Shown here piece after piece: positions 33,776 to 45,000 of a DNA stretch of 45,000 nucleotides. Position 1 is the stretch's first letter; every line of letters begins with the position of its first letter. Position numbers and translations under genes: made by a program. The stretch lies in NCBI GenBank assembly GCA_964020155.1, contig OZ026552.1, positions 2,663,855 to 2,708,854 of the forward strand. Reading direction: 5' to 3'. The notes below the pieces were generated by a model. The model was not told the DNA's origin and made no database searches. It worked only from the letters and a program-made list of their open reading frames with translations. Source of the DNA: Chondrilla cf. caribensis (Eukaryota; Porifera; Demospongiae; Chondrillida; Chondrillidae).

Positions 33776-34726
33776 TGATCATCTCAGTGGAAGATTCCCC
33801 CAAACACATGCAAAGGAAACGTTAGCAACATTTGATGGTTTGTACCTACATGTCTGGCCATGTACGTACAAAACCATCAAAACAACTATAAAGATTGGCT
33901 TGCATACATACTATCTCATAAAGTAAGTGTTTGTCCCTCACTCACTTCCATTCCAAACATAATAAGCAGATCTGTTACTGAGATTTACATTTGATGTATA
34001 TACATCTGTGTTGAAAACAATTTAATGTATGGGAGTACAGTGTGATCGATGTTCATTGTCTTGGTTTTCATTTTTGTCATGTACTAGAGTATTATGTCAT
34101 CAATCTGTAATTTTATTGGTGCTGCCATATTTACATGCAAACCAAGAATGTAGACCGTGTGTAGATATTATGTCCATGGCTTTCAATCTTTATTGTCTCT
34201 GTTATGGGCATTGCAAAAGTAAATTGGAATGTCACGGACTGATAATAACAGTAATTATAATATAGTATAGAACATGCTAAATTAATTTTAATGCTTTAAA
34301 ATTAGAACTATTATTTGATATTTTTGTAAAATCATGAAATAATTTCCATTATATGACTGTAAATATAATATAATATAATATTATTTATAATATAAAACGA
34401 CATTTATGACGGTACAATATTAATAGTATTATAATACTATGTGTACTACATGTGTGATTAGAGTAAAAATAATAGCAACAATAACTAATAATGAATTTTA
34501 TTAATACGTATAGTATTATTCTATTGCAAATTGTGCAATGAATCTGTTATGCATTTATGGAGGTCGACCTTATCTAGAACAGTCTCAATAATAATAATTA
34601 TAATATACACATGGCCGGAACCTTAGGTTTCGTAGTCAACAGGTATAAATACAATGTAAATTAAACTGTGGCTAAAGAATCTGGGTAATATAGACTAGAT
34701 CTGTATAGATCTACATCTGTTAACAT

Positions 34727-34770
<44 letters not shown>

Positions 34771-34970
34771 GCTGGTGAATAATTTTTGTCCAGGCCTATA
34801 ATAGGCCTAGGATCATGTGATATATGTCCTAATGGCATCCCAATAAAAAATAAATACTTTGCAGAATATAATATAGTTATGGTAACTCAGTACAAGTAAA
34901 CACATGCAAATGCACCATGGTCACTATGGAGATTGAGGTGTTATATTAATAATAATAATAATAATAATTA
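33776..34970. repeat. Duplicated nuclease-gene 3' end and spacer
   Basis: 33,830-34,260 matches 31,020-31,630 (last intron and exon 6 of the nuclease gene). The exon-6 relic at about 34,195-34,255 reads GTTATGGGCATTGCAAAAGT, with its acceptor AG mutated to TG. 34,260-34,940 matches the spacer at 31,640-32,310. An (AT)n tract at about 34,731-34,769 and a (TAA)n tract near 34,950 are local additions. Confidence 0.8.
34731..34769. repeat. (AT)n microsatellite
   Basis: About 38 bp of pure TA dinucleotide. It sits where the paralogous spacers have only CTGTTAACATTGCTGG-type sequence. Confidence 0.97.
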
Positions 34971-35331
34971 TCAATTAAACTTGTGATGACCAGCTATATG
35001 TATGCAATTGCAAGGTTCAATAATAATTATCGCCCCCTGACGTCATGATCATACATGAAAGGCACAAATTGCAATGTTCAATTTTATTAGTGATATTCTT
35101 CTCATAATACATACGTATATTATATATTATAATAATATATACAAATAATTATTACTGTACATTGTATAATAATGATTCAGAAACACTATTAAGAATACAC
35201 CAATATGCATATGATTATTATTTTGTTATATAATGGTATAATAATACAATTATTATAGTGAGTGAAAATTACATTCTTAATTTTATCATGCATTAATCAT
35301 TCTATCTATCTATCTAAATCTAACTATATAG

Positions 35332-38300
35332 CTATATAGCATTTTTAAGACTGAGCAATACTGGCTTATCAGGACGGAATAGAAACTTCTCTACATTCAA
35401 GGAAATCGACTCTGTACTCAAATACGACAAGTTGAACCTTCTTATAATCTGGACCCCAAAAGAATGGAGGAATACACACATATAATATTATATACATTCC
35501 CAAAGTGAACCTGTGACCAGACATCACTACTCACGTGTGCCAATGCTATTCTGATCTCCAATTCGGCTACTCTCCTTCCAATACAGGTCCGGGCACCGAA
35601 ACTGAATGGAAGTGATCCAAACTTGTTCACATCATCTTCCAACCATCGATCAGGGATGAAATCATCAGGATGATGGAAATTATCTGGATGCCTTGCACAG
35701 GCATATGTTGGTATGAACACCATTGTCTGGAATGATATAGTAATAATCATAAATGTATTATCAGTCACTGCTCAATAAAATGGACTGCAAAATGTATGTA
35801 CTCACTCCAGAAGGTACTTGATATCCAGACAACACAATATCAGATTGAATCACACGAGTATGTATTGGAACAACTGGAAGAAGCCTAATATATAAAGATT
35901 TGAATGTAGTGTAATAGCTCCAGAATAAAATAAAACAAAATTAATTTAAATAATCAAGTTGATAAAAATATGCAGTAATGAATAAGAAGTAAGATGTTGT
36001 CAAGATAGAATAGATTAGACCAAATCAAGAGTAACATAGTAATAAGTATTGCGTAATCACAATGACACACTGAATTACAACCAGTAAATTAAACACTCCT
36101 GCTCGTAGAATTCATGGTTTGTTAACCAGGATAAAGACCTCGAGTATCAGATACTGCACTGAAATATATAGTGTCTATAGTTTAAGACTCTTCGTTGCCA
36201 TCTGGCGCAGAGAATGATGTTATGAGGGAGTGAAACGGTGAGTGAATTCAATCACGCTTCATACGACCATATCTTAGTTAATACAAATGTCTCTTGCCTC
36301 ATTACGTAGCACAATTGTACCCCCTTTTGTAAAAAAATGTATGAATGATTGCGTTCTGCTAAAACCATTTTGCAACTTTCAATGAAAGAAAATGCACCTG
36401 GGCCCTAATGTCACGATTTCTAGACCCGAAAGTCATTAAGTGCATGGGCGACCTCGATCTGACTACTCAATGTGACGGAAACAATTAACCTGGCTTCCGC
36501 TCGCTGATAAAATAAACTGTTTGCGAAATTAAAAAAGGCAAACATTATCCATTTGCAACATATTAGTACAGCAAAACGTAACTGAAGATTACATGCCACA
36601 TTGATGACATATTGACTGACCTGTGAGATTCTTTGATGCAGTTCTTCAAAAGAGTTAATTTGCTGATATGTTCCGGTGTTACTGTGGTACTGTCACCTAC
36701 CACTGAGGTGATTTCTTCTCTTACTCTACTTTGAATGTTAGGATGAGTGGCCAAACAGTACAAAGTGCTCAAGAGAGAGTAGGACGTCTACAAAGAAAGA
36801 TTACCACACAACAAGATTAATAACCCAATTATTGAAACTCCTTAAGGGAGTTGAAATTCATAGACTATCAAAGTCAGTTAATGTAGTACCTGTATAGGAA
36901 GAAAGTGCATTTATTGTATAATTGGAAAGAAAGCAGATAACCTTACGTGTTATTTGATAGCTCAAGCCTAATCAATCTTTGGGTGGAATTAAGTACATAA
37001 GTGGGCGTAACCGGAAGTCACTCCCACTCTGGATCTCTTAAGCTACACCTTCCCACTACAGACTTCATGTGGACTCTTGAGACTACTTATTTACATTTCA
37101 GGTACACTCAGAGAACAAACTAAATCCAAAGAGTAAAAGTTGGATGGATGAAAAGATGGGCAAGTGGTTTCTTTCACACTCACTAAATTACTTCCTGTGA
37201 TCAAATATATATACTATCAATGATAATTCATTTTAATTAATTTTTTGTCTCAGGGCTATGCAAGTTAACACCATGCAGTTTATATATGAGGACAGCACTA
37301 AAAATGAGGAGCAAGAACAATAATATCTGATGCATTGCAAACACAAATGGGTGGAAACTGGCTCATGGTGAATTCAGACGAAATTACAATAAGACTTAAG
37401 TTTGAACAATCCAGGGGATATTCCAGTGGAATTTTCACTGCTTGGTTAAAACACCTCTTGTATCATTTCCTACAAATAGTGGATTACTATAAAAATTAAT
37501 AAGATATTCAGTTATTTACCGTCTCAATTCCTGCAAACAGTAGATCAATTGTGTTCTGGACTATTGTTGACATCTTCAATCCTCCTCTAGTCAACATGAA
37601 GGTGAGAAAATCATGTCTGTCTGTGTTCTCTAACTCCTCTTTACTCATTTGATCAATCTCAGTCATCTTCTTCTTCAACACCTACAATGTCATATTATAA
37701 TGCATCAAGCCAAATGGGAGTAAATGTCTCAGATAATAATTTTGTTTCAAAGTTTTGAATACAAAAATTACATATTATTATAAAAATACCCCCTAATATG
37801 TACGTAATAGTTGGTATCAAACAATAAACTCATATAATCAGCTCTCACATTTACTTTTCATTTCAATAACGATGTTGATCATTTGAATATAGTGCATTTA
37901 TATTATATTATATTATATATTATTATCATCTATAGTGCAAATTAACTATATATACAACATTGTTTAGTTTTGTAAGCATTTCCTGAAGTAGCCAAAGAGG
38001 GCGAAACGTTGCAATTAATTTGCCAACAAGTGATTTGCATAATTATAACTGTCTAAATAAATTTAATAGACATCAATCTATCTATTAGCCATGTAAACAG
38101 GTTGCATACTATGGTCTAGTTAACCAGATTATCCTGAGGTGCAAACTAATTACTGCATTGGCTAGAACTTCCCTCCACTTCTCCACACCCATAGTCAAAA
38201 CTGATATGGTCTAGCAAGCAGAACTAAGTATGGAATGAACTACATAAAGCATTTCTACATGGGCAGTATTATCTGTTTTATAACAACAAGTAATTCACGC

Positions 38301-41115
38301 TAAAAAACTCGTGGGGATTGGACCCCCACATTCGAATCACATGCTCGTCTCTTTCAGTCTCAGAAGAACCTTTGCTGAAGTTATTACACTCATAGATGTC
38401 ATTGTGCTCGAAATCCAGCCCAATTTCCAATCTCGGCCTTTCAAAATCGGCCCTCTTTCTTCACGCAATATTGTGGTATCCTCATAGTAACTAAGTGATT
38501 TACCTAGAAATTGTTTTAGCATGTGATTTGAGTGTGTGTACCTTCGCCCTTATGATTTAATTGTAAGCTTTTGCATGGATTGATTGATTTGTCTTAGCTT
38601 CCTTACTTATATCTGTATGTTACACACTCTGATCAGGCACTTCTACTTGAGTTGACTACTTGTCATTAGTTTTGTAACCTGAGTTGTTGGCTAATAATCT
38701 TTGTGTCCAATTGACATTTAATATTTCGTTATGTCAAAGTTAAGATACGACAAATATAAATTCACTGTTGTGGTTATGCGTAGGAATCTTTTATACCTAT
38801 ATTATATACAGTATTACTATAATATATGTCTAAACAGGTTATTTTATATACCTTGCAATTATTATTTAACAGTACTGGGTTTTGTGTGTTTTGTTATCCA
38901 TTTCTATCAGCTGCTTCACACATTTACAGCAAACAAGTACAAATCCAGGTAGGGTTACCAAATTAGTTGACCCTACCCAGGTAGTGTCAACTAATATTAG
39001 TGACCCTCGTGTCCCCATAATACAAACAATTGAGGTTTATTGGTAACATCTCAGGACATTGTGCAGACATGAGTCTGAGTTGACAATACAGTGGTCAATT
39101 GTTGACATGTCCATAATTAGATATTAGCTGGAATGAAGCCAAATTATGGGTCAACATGTTATTGGCTTCCTCATTTTGAACCAGTTTAACCCAGCAATGA
39201 GATTCGTCACTCAAGAATTGACAAAAACAAGCAATGTTTATTGTTTCCATCTGATAATGTGATAAAACAGCTGCAAATCTGGATAACAGTTAAATAATAA
39301 TTAGACAGTATATAAAATAACCTGTTTCTATAATATATATCAAGTGATACATACTGGAAGTCAAAATGAAACAATATAGGACCTGCCTGCGGTTACTTAC
39401 TTTGGCTCCCATCTGTACCATCTTATCCTGGGCTTTCAAGGCTGCCTTCCAGGTTTTGGTCTCCACAAATCTCCTCACTATTGGAGGTTCTTGTGCTACT
39501 TTAGCACCACTTTCAATATAATCGTGTACACTGTTAATAAAGATATCCGAGTCTTCCGACCTTTCTCCCTTGAGAGCACCAACCTTTATTCCAAGTACAA
39601 ACTTTGAAGTAGCTTGTAGTAATGATAAAATAGCACATGTAAAGACACATACCAACATAGAAACAGATTCTAAAACTTACACTCAATTAAAATAAACAAA
39701 ATGAATAAAAACAAACAAACAAGTAATTCGAGTTTGGAAACTCATGGGGCTGCCGGCCCCGCACTCGAATTACTTGGTTGACTTCAGAAGGAGTTATTAC
39801 GCTCGGAGGAGCTTCAGCGCATAAATTCCAGCTCAATTTCTAATTGTCGGCATTCAAAATCGGCCATCTTTCTTCGCATAATTACTATAAATTCATTGTT
39901 GCGGTCACGCGTAGGAACACATTATAAATATATATTATACATATCAAGCTGAACATGCTGGAAGTCAGAATGAAAATAATATTATGGATAATATATACAC
40001 TGAAAATTAATCGTCCTTACATTCAAAAGCCCACTTGAACAAGATGTCCTCGACGTCTTCCACAATATTCTGCTTCTCTGGATCTCTTGCCTTCTCCATT
40101 ACATCAACCAGTTCTTGTGTAATGACATTAAAGTCTTCAGCATACAAGTTCACCATCTTTGGCATCATCATGTAACGGGACATCGACTGACGTTGGGACA
40201 GCCATTGATCACCATACCTAAAAACATTAAATTAAAGAAATACTGATCATTAATTTGAGGACTATAATTGTAATACACTAGGCAATTTAAATACATAAAT
40301 AAAAGGGGTACTACAATAATAATTATATAATACTCAGTTCACCTTGATGCAAGGTATCTATGAAAGTGAACCCCTACCCCACCCCCATGGCCATGGGTAG
40401 AGCAAAAATCAATGGGGGATAAGTACGAATTCCAGTATTATGAAGACCGTACAAAGTCCTTATGCGGGGGAGGGGTTTTTCCATCTACAATGTAGACATG
40501 ATGTAATCTGGCTCAGCTACATACGTATACCCTAACTGTCTTTTCGAATTTAGTAGATTTTAAACTGAATTTGAATAGATTGAAATGGTCTGGAGTACTC
40601 ATTTCGAGCAATGTGGCTAGAGATTTCCTACCGTAACTTTAAGTTATTGCCAACTTACAGTTAGCTATCTCCACATAATTCCTTATACAATTAACTTACG
40701 AAAATATCACTCCAAGTTCTCCATCAGAACGAGCAGACGCTGTCCTCACCTCCTGGAATCCCGGGATACGGAGCCTGTGTGGCGTCTTACCTTCCGCTCT
40801 ATAGACTTGCTGTATGTCTCTATAATCTACAATATTCACAACCTCTCCAACACCGGGAAACACCTGCTCTCTCCAAATTTTACCATGCTTCTTAATTCTC
40901 TCAAAAGGGGTCAAGAAAAACTTCGAGAAGCCCAAGGTGAATGTAGTATTCAGAAATGTACCGAAATACGGTAAACCCTTTTCTCTTGGAATGGTATCGA
41001 ATGGCTTCGACTCTTCCTTCTCCAAAGAAACTGTAGTTGCCTGATGTCTCAAGAGGATAACAGGTTTACACCTATTGATTCCAGTAGGTAAACATTGAAC
41101 CCTAAAACGTAACAT
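35332..41115 (-). CDS. Mitochondrial-clan cytochrome P450 (eight exons, 513 aa)
   Basis: Exons in transcription order: 41,115-40,700; 40,217-40,021; 39,612-39,401; 37,681-37,520; 36,787-36,621; 35,884-35,806; 35,726-35,535; 35,448-35,332. All introns are GT-AG and total 1,542 nt in frame. The Arg/Lys-rich, acid-poor N-terminus (MLRFRVQCLPTGINRCK) fits a mitochondrial targeting peptide. PFDTIPREKGLPYFGT is the mitochondrial-clan entry motif. ILFKWAFESTSKFVLG, the I-helix LLFAGIETT (exon 4/5 join), K-helix ESHR (ExxR), PDRW, and heme loop [13 protein letters not shown] (Cys ~459) are all present. It ends RPDKPVLLSLKNAI. Predicted monooxygenase fed by adrenodoxin-type electrons; substrate unknown (CYP11/24/27-like clan, family not resolvable by eye). 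Introns hold repeats (36,163-36,507; 38,284-38,800; 39,718-39,912). Candidate AATAAA at 35,083-35,088. Confidence 0.9.
36163..36507 (-). mobile_element. Non-autonomous copy related to the 5-kb insertion
   Basis: The minus strand starts TCAGCGAGCGGAAG at 36,507 and follows 21,871-22,214 to CTATATATTTC at ~36,163, where homology stops abruptly. At the lower-coordinate side, sequence shared with the P450 pseudogene (GATACTGCACTGA, 33,766) ends exactly where this copy begins, confirming insertion. It lies in P450 intron 5. Confidence 0.75.
36988..37205. mobile_element. Short inverted-repeat element in P450 intron 4
   Basis: AAGTGGGCGTAACCGGAAGT near 37,000 resembles, in reverse orientation, the end of the element at 30,421-30,625. 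The other end, read on the minus strand, is CACAGGAAGTAATTTAGTGAG. It is probably the same MITE family; boundaries are uncertain. Confidence 0.45.
38284..38800. repeat. Dispersed repeat in P450 intron 3 (long copy)
   Basis: 38,287-38,480 matches 39,719-39,875 (AACAAGTAATTC, TCAGAAG, GAGTTATTAC-like, TTCAAAATCGGCC, TTTCTTC). 38,745-38,790 (AAATTCACTGTTGTGGTTATGCGTAGG-like) matches 39,888-39,912. The short copy thus looks like an internally deleted version, or this copy carries an insertion. No coding capacity is recognised. Confidence 0.6.
39718..39912. repeat. Dispersed repeat in P450 intron 2 (short copy)
   Basis: It starts with an inverted pair CAAGTAATTCGAGT (39,719) and ACTCGAATTACTTG (~39,764) around a GC-rich GGGGCTGCCGGCCCC stem. 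It ends with a block shared with the far end of the copy at 38,284-38,800. It may be a MITE or SINE-like element; I see no clear tRNA promoter boxes. Confidence 0.55.
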
Positions 41116-41514
41116 ATTATCATGGATAATAGAGGAAATAGGGATCGGCAACTTGTCACTGGCGAGTCTGTTCAGTTTCATGACATGTATGTGTGTCATA
41201 ATTACGGCTACATGCAACTTCCGTATACGTATAACGAAATAACCATCTCGACTTGGAATCACGTCGTGCAAGCCAGAATAAGACACTGGCCACAGTTAAA
41301 TGACAGGGTCCAACTCGGAAGTGATTAACGTTGAACACTTCGCTTGGGGTTCAGTGTCGTACGATTTTAGCTGAAGGGAAGATGCAAGAAGGAGCTTCAT
41401 GCACCTCTAGATAAGTCATAGAGACGCCTATGCTGTTTTAAGCGTTGATTAGAAATGGCTAGTGCCTTCTTAATGGTTTAAAACCATTGCCTCGGGTACG
41501 GGCGAACACTTCCA

Positions 41515-41672
41515 TTGTTGTTGAGCATCCTGCGAACCAAAATTCGGAAGATTCAATGGGAGAAGAGTTGTTGTGGATTCCAAGCTCTACGACAATAGCA
41601 CTATCAAATCCAAGGACATTGAGAAACCTTCACAGGATAGTCAACTCTTAGGTGAGAATATCTCTGACAGTG
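41515..41672 (+). pseudogene. Fragment of nuclease-gene exon 4
   Basis: Matches GGGAGAAGAGTTGT, AAGCTCTACGACAATAGC and GATAGTCAACTCTTAG, with the donor GTGAGAAT kept. It has lost most of the segment encoding the first catalytic Asp (NQTGKKAQN...RPDIV). It is non-functional. Confidence 0.85.
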
Positions 41673-41922
41673 TCCAGCTCTTACTGTACATATTCTATGT
41701 ATGATGCCTTCAAGTCATACGTAAGTATCTAGACTAAGTACAGATACAAGAGATTACAACAAGTATTGACCTGTTTCTCTCTTTCGCTTTTAATGCAATC
41801 TTTAGATTTAGATACACAGCAGAGACAAAACCTATATCATGCATAAAGATTCAAAAACATCATTTTCAACCCACTAAAGATGTGGATTCCACACCCAAGG
41901 ATTTTGAAGTGGCAACTGCACA

Positions 41923-42546
41923 GGTTGTGCCTAAAATGCGGACCGTGGACTGATTGTGCGGACGAGTTATGCGGACGGTGGACGGAGTGTTCCAGAATCA
42001 TCACTGCTTTCAACGAAACTCTCCATTTCAGACGAATCTGCATAAACTGAATAACCGTACTATTCATGAAATTTTTTTCCCCCTGCTTGCCAGAGGGAAT
42101 CTTGAACAGATCCTATGAACAGATTACAGGCTGCTCATTCACCGTGTCGCTGGCGTCATCGTCGTTTGTAGGCTGTCTATCCCTAGCATTTGCAATAGGT
42201 TGTGTCTGTCTGATTCGAATCAGGTTGATTACAGCATTTTCTGAGGCTTTCTGGCCGACAGCCAGCACGTCTCTTTCCTGATTTAACCAAAAGCAGTAAA
42301 GGCACTTGGCGGATTTATTACATCGACAACAAGACATTGGGAAACTATTCAGTTTGTGCGGGTAGGTAGGTAATTGCTAAACAATGTCTTAAATCCTGTC
42401 GAGAAAAATCTTATGTCACGTCAGCACTTTAGATATCTTCGTATCCGCGGGTCCGCATCTCAGACACTTATGGGCGCTAATTGGTGTCGCTATTCTAAAG
42501 TACAGGTCCGCAGTCCGCGTGGACGGTCCGCATTTTAGGCACAACC
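41923..42546. mobile_element. Second Mutator-like, Pack-MULE-like element with 9-bp target duplication
   Basis: AACTGCACA at 41,914-41,922 and 42,547-42,555 flanks a 624-bp segment with inverted ends GGTTGTGCCTAAAATGCGGA (left) and the identical sequence on the other strand at the right. Identity extends ~24 bp, then continues as GGAC/GTCC-rich sub-terminal repeats (TGCGGAC, GGACGGTGGACGG). The host sequence is exon 4 of a nuclease pseudogene, and the intact gene at 29,455-29,466 (AAATTGCACAAA) shows the single-copy target. There is no transposase. The interior holds a captured coding start on the minus strand. Confidence 0.85.
42113..42337 (-). pseudogene. Captured Cys-rich first exon inside the element
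   Basis: An ATG at 42,337 opens MSCCRCNKSAKCLYC. In this frame the motif then decays, but the next frame continues LVKSGKRRAGCRPES and RKCCN. Together they fit a cysteine pattern C-x2-C-N-x3-C-x2-C ... VKxGKxxxxCxPxxxxKC, which I recall from many predicted sponge proteins. That recollection is from memory, not a search. A one-base shift breaks the pattern, so the captured copy is not functional as it stands. About 80 bp of possible 5' UTR with a TGACGTGACA half-CRE lies upstream, inside the element. Confidence 0.5.
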
Positions 42547-43959
42547 AACTGCACAAACGTTGAAAGAAATTCACGGTTTTGAGTTGGAGCACGCTGCAAA
42601 CCAAACAGGGAAGAAGGCCTAGAACTTATTTCATGCAGACATTCGTCCGGATATAGTTGGAAAATGCTATGGGAGAAGAGTTGTCGTGGATGCCAAGCTC
42701 TACAACAATAGTATATCAAATCCAGGGACATGAGAAACTTTTACAGGATAGTCAACTCTTAGGTGAGAATGTCTCTGTCCAGTTCTTACTGTACATATTT
42801 TATGTATGAGGGCTCCTAATCATAATATGTCGTAGTTTAGTATATTATACATAAGTGTCCACAGATACGGTCATTATTGCTCCATTTTCTGTGTTAATAG
42901 AAAAGCACACTATAAGACTTAGTATGGATTGAATTAAATTTTATCTAGTATTAGGTTCATGCAGAAGTATGAATCTTATATGTTACACTCATTTTTTTGG
43001 TTCATTATACGTAAATGCCATATTAAGAGTAATTTTAAAGGATTCCATTAAATTGGTTCTGTAACTGGTTTAACTTAACCAGTTTGGCGCGTTTACACGT
43101 ATTATGAATAACCAGTTTGAAGCTCTATTGTAAAAGGGGTTATTGATTAAAGATTGATGCACCATTTTGATGGAAGCTTACCGCCGGTAATTACTTATAG
43201 ATGTGTGGTCTGATGCATGCATGATGAGTAATGTTTCCTATTTTGGTGAATTCAGGAGATGAAATATCACAACCTAATTTGGATCAAATGAATGATTTTG
43301 GAGCCTACATAAAGGTTTCCCGTACCAATTATGGATGGCGTGAAGACTTCAAAAGTAGAGTTGCCCAGGTATGTATGTACGTACGTGGTGTGCAGTTGAT
43401 TTGGGTATGTAATATATTGTATAGGATTTGGGTTTTGTGTGGAGTTCGGTGTACAGTGGGTTCAATGATGTAAGAATATAATGAAAGTACAAGGGGACTA
43501 AAATAGTTATTTGTATGTGGTGGGCAATGTTCCAAGTTCTCTGTTTAAGGTGTGTGGTTCTTTCTGGATCATCCATGATTACGTACATCTGTGTTTCAAA
43601 CAATTTAATTTAGTTACATGTAGTAATATCACAAAGATTTTGACATTCAAACGCGATTTTTCATCACATCTACTGAATGTGTTCTCCATTCGTCCTATAT
43701 ATACACCAACTGTCTGCTACCGTGTTATTGAAGAATGTATGAGGATACAGTGTGATGTTCAATGTCTTAGTTTGTATCCAAGTTATTATTATAATAATTG
43801 TCATATACTTGGTATGTCATCAATCTGTGATTTGATTGGTGCTGCCATCTTTACATGCAAGAATGTAGACTGTGTTCAGATACGTCTGTGGCTTTCAGTC
43901 TTCATTGTCTCTGTTATAGACATTGTGAAAGTAAATTGGACAGCAAGGACAAAATAATT

Positions 43960-44740
43960 TCCATTATATCAATAACAACTGTAATTATAAATAATATAAG
44001 ATGTCAGTTATGACTGTACAATAATATTATAATATGTATATTGATAATAATAACAATAATGAATTTATTATGTATAATGTAATATGGACAGACAGACAGA
44101 CTCATAACAGACTCATTGCACAATTTGCAATATAATTAATATTATATTATAATATTCATTATATTGCAAATTGTGCAATGAGTCTGTTACGCATAACAGT
44201 TCTAGTACATGAAGGTCGACATCCTCTTGATCTAAAATTGTCTCATAGCAATTATATACACATGGCCAGAATCTTAGGCTGGTAAACAGGTAAAATAAAA
44301 TGTAAATTAAACTGGCTAAAGGATCTGGGTATAATAATATAGACTAGATAACATTGCTGGTGAATAATAGTCCAGGACCATGTGATTTATATGGTGCAAT
44401 GGCATGCCAAAAATACAGATACTATATACCATAGTAACACAGTACAAGTAGACACATGCAAATACACCATGGTCACTATGGAAATTGAGGTACCATATTA
44501 TTATAACAATAATAATTACTGATGATAATAATTCTTATCGAAGACCTTGTGTATGGAACGCCGCGCAAGACAAAAGTCAGCGAAATTTCACAAGCTGAAA
44601 TTATACTGTAACGATCAGAATATGATAGCAATTATAATTATTATAATATAATGATCGAAATAAGCCGATATAATTACAGCACTCGCATGATTTGCACATG
44701 CGCAGTGAACGTTTCACGTGTGCCGGCTAAGCTAGTTTGT
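43960..44740. other. AT-rich spacer, third copy of the nuclease-P450 block spacer
   Basis: Matches 31,640-32,310 and 34,260-34,930. A local inverted repeat, GACTCATTGCACAATTTGCA (~44,110) against TGCAAATTGTGCAATGAGTC (~44,165), is specific to this copy. There is no P450 sequence beyond it. 44,560-44,740 is unique and probably the promoter of the next gene. Confidence 0.7.
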
Positions 44741-44745
44741 TCAGT

Positions 44746-44979
44746 ATGGACGATACACTCCATTTACTGTTGGATCGAATCGAAACAGGTTTATGTTTGA
44801 TTATGGAACACTTGAACGATGCAAGCATGTCAGATGATCGTTTGGACTCGTGTATTATTCGTTGTGAAAGAATGCTTGAAGAGATTGGAGATGCTGAGAT
44901 CCATCTGAACCCAGACACTTCCCTGAGTGTCTTGTATGCTTCCATCGATTTCTTGATTGCCACTTTGCACGAGTCTCAG
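44746..44979 (+). CDS. First exon of an unidentified gene (partial)
   Basis: ATG at 44,746 opens a 78-codon frame (MDDTLHLLLDRIETGL... to ...IATLHESQ). It is amphipathic and helical in character, with regular Leu/Ile spacing and acidic residues. A candidate donor CAG|GTACGA follows at 44,980, but the frame is also open to the window end (VRREFTA), so the exon may be longer. Small N-terminal helical regions of this kind precede integrase-core proteins in some fish and cnidarian gene families; that is a weak resemblance only. I do not recognise the product. Confidence 0.5.
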
Positions 44980-45000
44980 GTACGAAGGGAATTCACAGCT

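Larger units (their letters stand above)
41740..43957 (+). pseudogene. Degraded copy of the nuclease gene (exons 4-6)
   Basis: Intron-3 homology at 41,745-41,866 is followed by exon 4 (41,867-41,922, then 42,547-42,763), exon 5 (about 43,231-43,369) and exon 6 (about 43,918-43,957). Exon 4 is split by a transposon, has a TAG where the functional gene has GCC CAG, and later frameshifts. The catalytic DTK is DAK. Exon 5 still reads FPILVNSGDEIS and GWREDF, but its acceptor is lost. It is a clear pseudogene. Confidence 0.88.

Noticed and set aside
38284..38345. tRNA-derived SINE head
   Set aside because: ATTCGAATC resembles part of a T-arm, but no A box, acceptor stem or cloverleaf could be built.
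40696..41286. Longer N-terminus for the P450 starting upstream of 41,115
   Set aside because: The extension has no conserved P450 content and no ATG at its start; MLRFRVQC gives a typical mitochondrial presequence.
42066..42281. Plus-strand 71-aa frame inside the second MULE-like element
   Set aside because: It overlaps the antisense of the Cys-rich fragment and shows no recognisable motif.

Overview
This 45-kb window is eukaryotic, AT-rich and intron-bearing. GT-AG introns, single-copy style metazoan genes, short Gly-X-Y collagens, a mitochondrial-clan cytochrome P450, dense (CA)n microsatellites and many small transposons fit an early-branching marine invertebrate. A sponge is my best guess, but that is an inference.

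Layout. (1) 1-19,400 is built from repeated ~6-9 kb segmental-duplication units: the tail of one unit (1-2,940), unit A (3,006-9,260) and unit B (12,238-17,730). Each unit ends in (CA)n-rich composite satellite. Units A and B each carry one intact two-exon collagen gene on the minus strand (4,005-5,294 and 13,138-14,549; 379 and 376 aa). Shards of a METTL25-like methyltransferase gene lie at the unit edges, with a larger pseudogene copy at 11,143-12,238. (2) 20.9-21.7 kb holds a BMT5-like (DUF2431) methyltransferase-domain gene with a frameshift; a relic of its 5' part lies at 10,075-10,290. (3) 21,871-26,923 is a ~5-kb insertion, recognised because the flanking sequence is continuous in the paralogous segment at 10.1-11.0 kb. 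It contains one long minus-strand reading frame (22,640-25,765) with a transposase-like core, coiled coils, a Tudor/SH3-like C-terminus and one in-frame TGA. (4) 28,562-31,613 is a six-exon plus-strand gene for a 181-aa PD-(D/E)XK nuclease-like protein; all exon phases close. (5) 35,332-41,115 is a complete eight-exon minus-strand mitochondrial-clan P450 (513 aa). A pseudogene of its 3' exons (about 32,985-33,500) and degraded copies of the nuclease gene (34.0-34.25 kb and 41.5-44.0 kb) show that the nuclease-P450 pair was duplicated as a block. (6) 44,746-44,979 is the first exon of an unidentified gene running off the window.

Mobile elements are the most striking content. Two ~630-bp elements (348-981 and 41,923-42,546) have imperfect inverted termini, exact 9-bp target duplications, and each holds what looks like the promoter-side/5' coding part of a host gene (a RecQ-like helicase fragment; a Cys-rich motif). 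This is the structure of Mutator-type gene-capturing elements (Pack-MULEs). A 206-bp TA-target MITE has its empty site elsewhere in the window, and there are Harbinger-like, hAT-like and foldback elements.

The collagens, nuclease and P450 show no obvious shared pathway; their association is best explained by local duplication and transposition.
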